This document shows, piece by piece, positions 6,167-7,473 of a stretch of 7,473 nucleotides of DNA. Every line of letters starts with the position of its first letter. The stretch's first letter is position 1. A model generated the notes under the pieces. It was given only the letters and a program-made list of their open reading frames with translations, was not told the origin of the DNA and searched no databases. The DNA comes from Agrobacterium fabrum (lineage in GTDB: Bacteria; Pseudomonadota; Alphaproteobacteria; Rhizobiales; Rhizobiaceae), in contig QFOL01000193.1 of assembly GCA_003241215.1 (NCBI GenBank), positions 1-7,473 on the forward strand, read 5' to 3'. The position numbers were made by a program, and so were the translations under genes.

Positions 6167-6628
6167 TCAATTGTCCTGTTTCTGCTGGGTCACAAGGCCG
6201 ATGTTCTTGAAGCCTGCCGCCTGGATACGCGCCATGACATCAGCAACGACGCCGTATGCGGCAACGGAATCCGCGCGCACGAAGATACGTTCGTTATAAC
6301 CAGTCGTGGCGATTGCCTGCAGCTTGTCGGCCACTTCGGCCGCCTGGATTTCGGTTTCCTGCAAATGGATCTGGCCATTGGCATTGACGGAAATGGTGAT
6401 CGGCTGCGTGTCCGAATTCAGCGCATTGGCGGATGTCTGCGGCAGGTCGATCGGCACGCCGACCGTCATCATCGGCGCGGCCACCATGAAGATGATGAGC
6501 AGCACGAGCATGACGTCGACCAGCGGCGTCACGTTGATCTCGCTGATCGCGCCGCCTTTGCGCCGTCCGCCGCGCCCACCCCGGCGTCCACCGGAACCGC
6601 CGCCGCTGCCACCTGCTGACATACCCAT
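6167..6628 (-). CDS. tolR: TolR, proton-channel subunit of the Tol-Pal motor
   Basis: A 153-residue ExbD/TolR-family protein. Residues 1-26 are a cytosolic tail very rich in Gly and Arg (14 Gly, 5 Arg, 1 Lys). The conserved ISEINVTPLVDVMLVLLIIFMV block (28-49) carries the single membrane helix with Asp-38, equivalent to the protonatable Asp-23 of E. coli TolR. AAPMMTVGVPIDLP follows, then the periplasmic domain (about 75-149) with ITISVNANGQIHL, IFVRADSVAAYG and the ending GFKNIGLVTQ. TolR dimers sit in the TolQ pore and bind peptidoglycan when activated. The start has GGAG 8 nt upstream; Met-3 is a possible alternative. The gene follows tolQ by 58 bp and precedes tolA by 9 bp. Confidence 0.97.
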   Translation of the reverse strand: MGMSAGGSGGGSGGRRGGRGGRRKGGAISEINVTPLVDVMLVLLIIFMVAAPMMTVGVPIDLPQTSANALNSDTQPITISVNANGQIHLQETEIQAAEVADKLQAIATTGYNERIFVRADSVAAYGVVADVMARIQAAGFKNIGLVTQQKQDN

Positions 6629-6642
6629 ATCATCTACTCCAT

Positions 6643-6658
6643 TTTGCCTTGCGGCAAA
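6643..6658 (-). other. GNRA-capped hairpin in the tolQ-tolR gap
   Basis: On the minus strand TTTGCC-GCAA-GGCAAA gives a perfect 6-bp stem capped by a GCAA tetraloop, a very stable GNRA type. It lies a few bases upstream of the tolR GGAG ribosome-binding site. There is no T-run, so it is not a normal terminator; it may stabilise or process the mRNA, or be neutral. Confidence 0.45.
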
Positions 6659-6686
6659 TTACTGCACGGCATTCCATCGCAGCCGC

Positions 6687-7406
6687 TTACTGGGCGGCCT
6701 GCCGCGTCTGAAGTTTTTCATCGATCTGGCGCGACAGGATCGCGGAGAACTCGTCGGCGAAACCTTCCATACGGGCGGAAAGCTTGTGTGCGTCGGCCGT
6801 GAACTTGTTATAGGCAATAACCGCCGGAATAGCCGCGACAAGGCCGATAGCCGTTGCCAGAAGCGCTTCGGCGATACCCGGCGCCACGACCGCAAGGTTG
6901 GTCGACTTCGAACCGGCAATCGCCTGGAACGAGGTCATGATACCGACAACCGTACCGAAAAGGCCGATGAAGGGGCCGGCCGAACCGATGGTGGCGAGCG
7001 AACCGAGACGGGCCTCGTATTGTTCGCCTTCACGCGCAATCGTCACATCCATTGCCCGGTCGATACGCATCTGCAGACCGATGGGCGAACGCGCGCCGCG
7101 TTCGAATGATTTTTTCCATTCCCGCATGGCGGAAACGAAAATTGCCGCTAGACCGCCATTCTGGCGTTCCGCCAGCGTGCGATAAAGCTCCTCGAGCGAC
7201 TGGCCAGACCAGAAGACCTGTTCGAACTGGTCGAACTGGCGCTTTGCCTTGCCGAAGCTCACATATTTGTCAAAGACGATCGCCCACGTCCAGACCGAGG
7301 CGGCGATAAGTCCGATCATAACGAGCTTCACGATGAGGCCCGCCTGCATAAACAGTGCCCAGAGACTTACATCGTGCGTCGCCGCTGCCAAACCTGCCTG
7401 TTCCAT
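6687..7406 (-). CDS. tolQ: TolQ, pore subunit of the Tol-Pal proton motor
   Basis: A 239-residue MotA/TolQ/ExbB-family protein. It has three membrane segments: about 25-45 (VKLVMIGLIAASVWTWAIV), 135-157 and 172-198. The large cytosolic loop lies between the first two and the C-terminal tail is cytosolic. The signature is intact: LGSLATIGSAGPFIGLFGTV (134-153) and GIAEALLATAIGLVAAIP (177-194). Thr-152 and Thr-185 correspond to the pore threonines of the family. Five TolQ subunits surround a TolR dimer and use the proton gradient to energise TolA. I chose ATG 7406, the usual family length; the frame also opens at a TTG at 7457, which would add 17 residues without the look of real coding sequence. 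A GGGGA sits about 11 nt and a GGA about 5 nt upstream. It is the first gene of the tolQRAB cluster. Confidence 0.97.
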   Translation of the reverse strand: MEQAGLAAATHDVSLWALFMQAGLIVKLVMIGLIAASVWTWAIVFDKYVSFGKAKRQFDQFEQVFWSGQSLEELYRTLAERQNGGLAAIFVSAMREWKKSFERGARSPIGLQMRIDRAMDVTIAREGEQYEARLGSLATIGSAGPFIGLFGTVVGIMTSFQAIAGSKSTNLAVVAPGIAEALLATAIGLVAAIPAVIAYNKFTADAHKLSARMEGFADEFSAILSRQIDEKLQTRQAAQ

Positions 7407-7430
7407 AAATATCCAATCCCCGAATCCAAA

Positions 7431-7451
7431 CGCCCGGTACGGGACCGGGCG
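7431..7451 (-). other. Perfect hairpin just upstream of tolQ
   Basis: On the minus strand CGCCCGGT and ACCGGGCG form a perfect 8-bp GC-rich stem around a 5-nt loop, followed by TTTGGATTC. It lies 24 bp upstream of the tolQ ATG. It could be the weak terminator of the gene upstream (outside the window) or a structure in the tolQ leader. The T-run is only three bases, so I do not call it a firm terminator. Confidence 0.5.
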
Positions 7452-7473
7452 ATTCAAACGCGTGTTAACGCTC

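Noticed and set aside
5505..6299. Ser/Gly/Phe-rich plus-strand frame with apparent repeats
   Set aside because: Another antisense reading of the low-complexity TolA linker; the repeats come from the KPAE/PPP codons of TolA.
5333..6619. 428-codon open frame on the plus strand rich in Leu and Arg
   Set aside because: It is the reverse complement of the Pro/Lys/Glu-rich TolA linker and TolR. Its Leu/Arg/Gly-rich composition follows from that, and it has no recognisable domain.
7407..7457. TTG start at 7457 extending TolQ by 17 residues
   Set aside because: The ATG at 7406 gives the usual TolQ length, and the extension would read through a perfect hairpin typical of non-coding DNA.

Overview
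The window reads as a core chromosomal segment of an alphaproteobacterium of the Rhizobiales, most like Agrobacterium/Rhizobium. I base this on recognisable protein sequence (TolB, Pal and TolQ are near what I know from Agrobacterium-type genomes), on the GC-rich third codon positions, and on the gene order. No database search was possible, so the genus is an inference. Every gene I can support lies on the minus strand, so transcription runs from high to low coordinates.

Layout in transcription order: tolQ (7406-6687), tolR (6628-6167), tolA (6157-4988), tolB (4967-3660), a 209-bp gap with a perfect 12-bp hairpin, pal (3450-2917), a strong intrinsic terminator, cpoB/ybgF (2758-1748), tilS (1735-389), then a 154-bp gap with a promoter-like element and the first 78 codons of ftsH (234-1, running off the window). 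The small spacings (9 bp tolR-tolA, 20 bp tolA-tolB, 12 bp cpoB-tilS) suggest a tolQRAB unit and a cpoB-tilS unit. The hairpin after tolB, the terminator after pal and the promoter before ftsH suggest that pal, cpoB-tilS and ftsH are at least partly separate units.

The first six genes encode one machine. TolQ and TolR form the proton-driven inner-membrane motor, TolA transmits force across the periplasm, TolB is the periplasmic propeller, and Pal is the outer-membrane lipoprotein that binds peptidoglycan. CpoB is the periplasmic partner that links Tol to cell-wall synthesis at the septum. Together they constrict the outer membrane at division and keep it intact. The last two genes are housekeeping: TilS makes lysidine-34 in tRNA-Ile(CAU), and FtsH is the membrane AAA+ zinc protease.

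I see no mobile element, CRISPR array, rRNA or tRNA, and no undescribed system. The points worth a second look are details: a Gly in the usually acidic HxxDDQxET motif of TilS, a good lipobox in CpoB, paired cysteines in Pal and CpoB, a proline-rich TolA with a conserved-looking short motif, a Gly/Arg-rich TolR tail, and several tidy RNA hairpins in intergenic or leader positions. Long open frames on the plus strand are antisense shadows.
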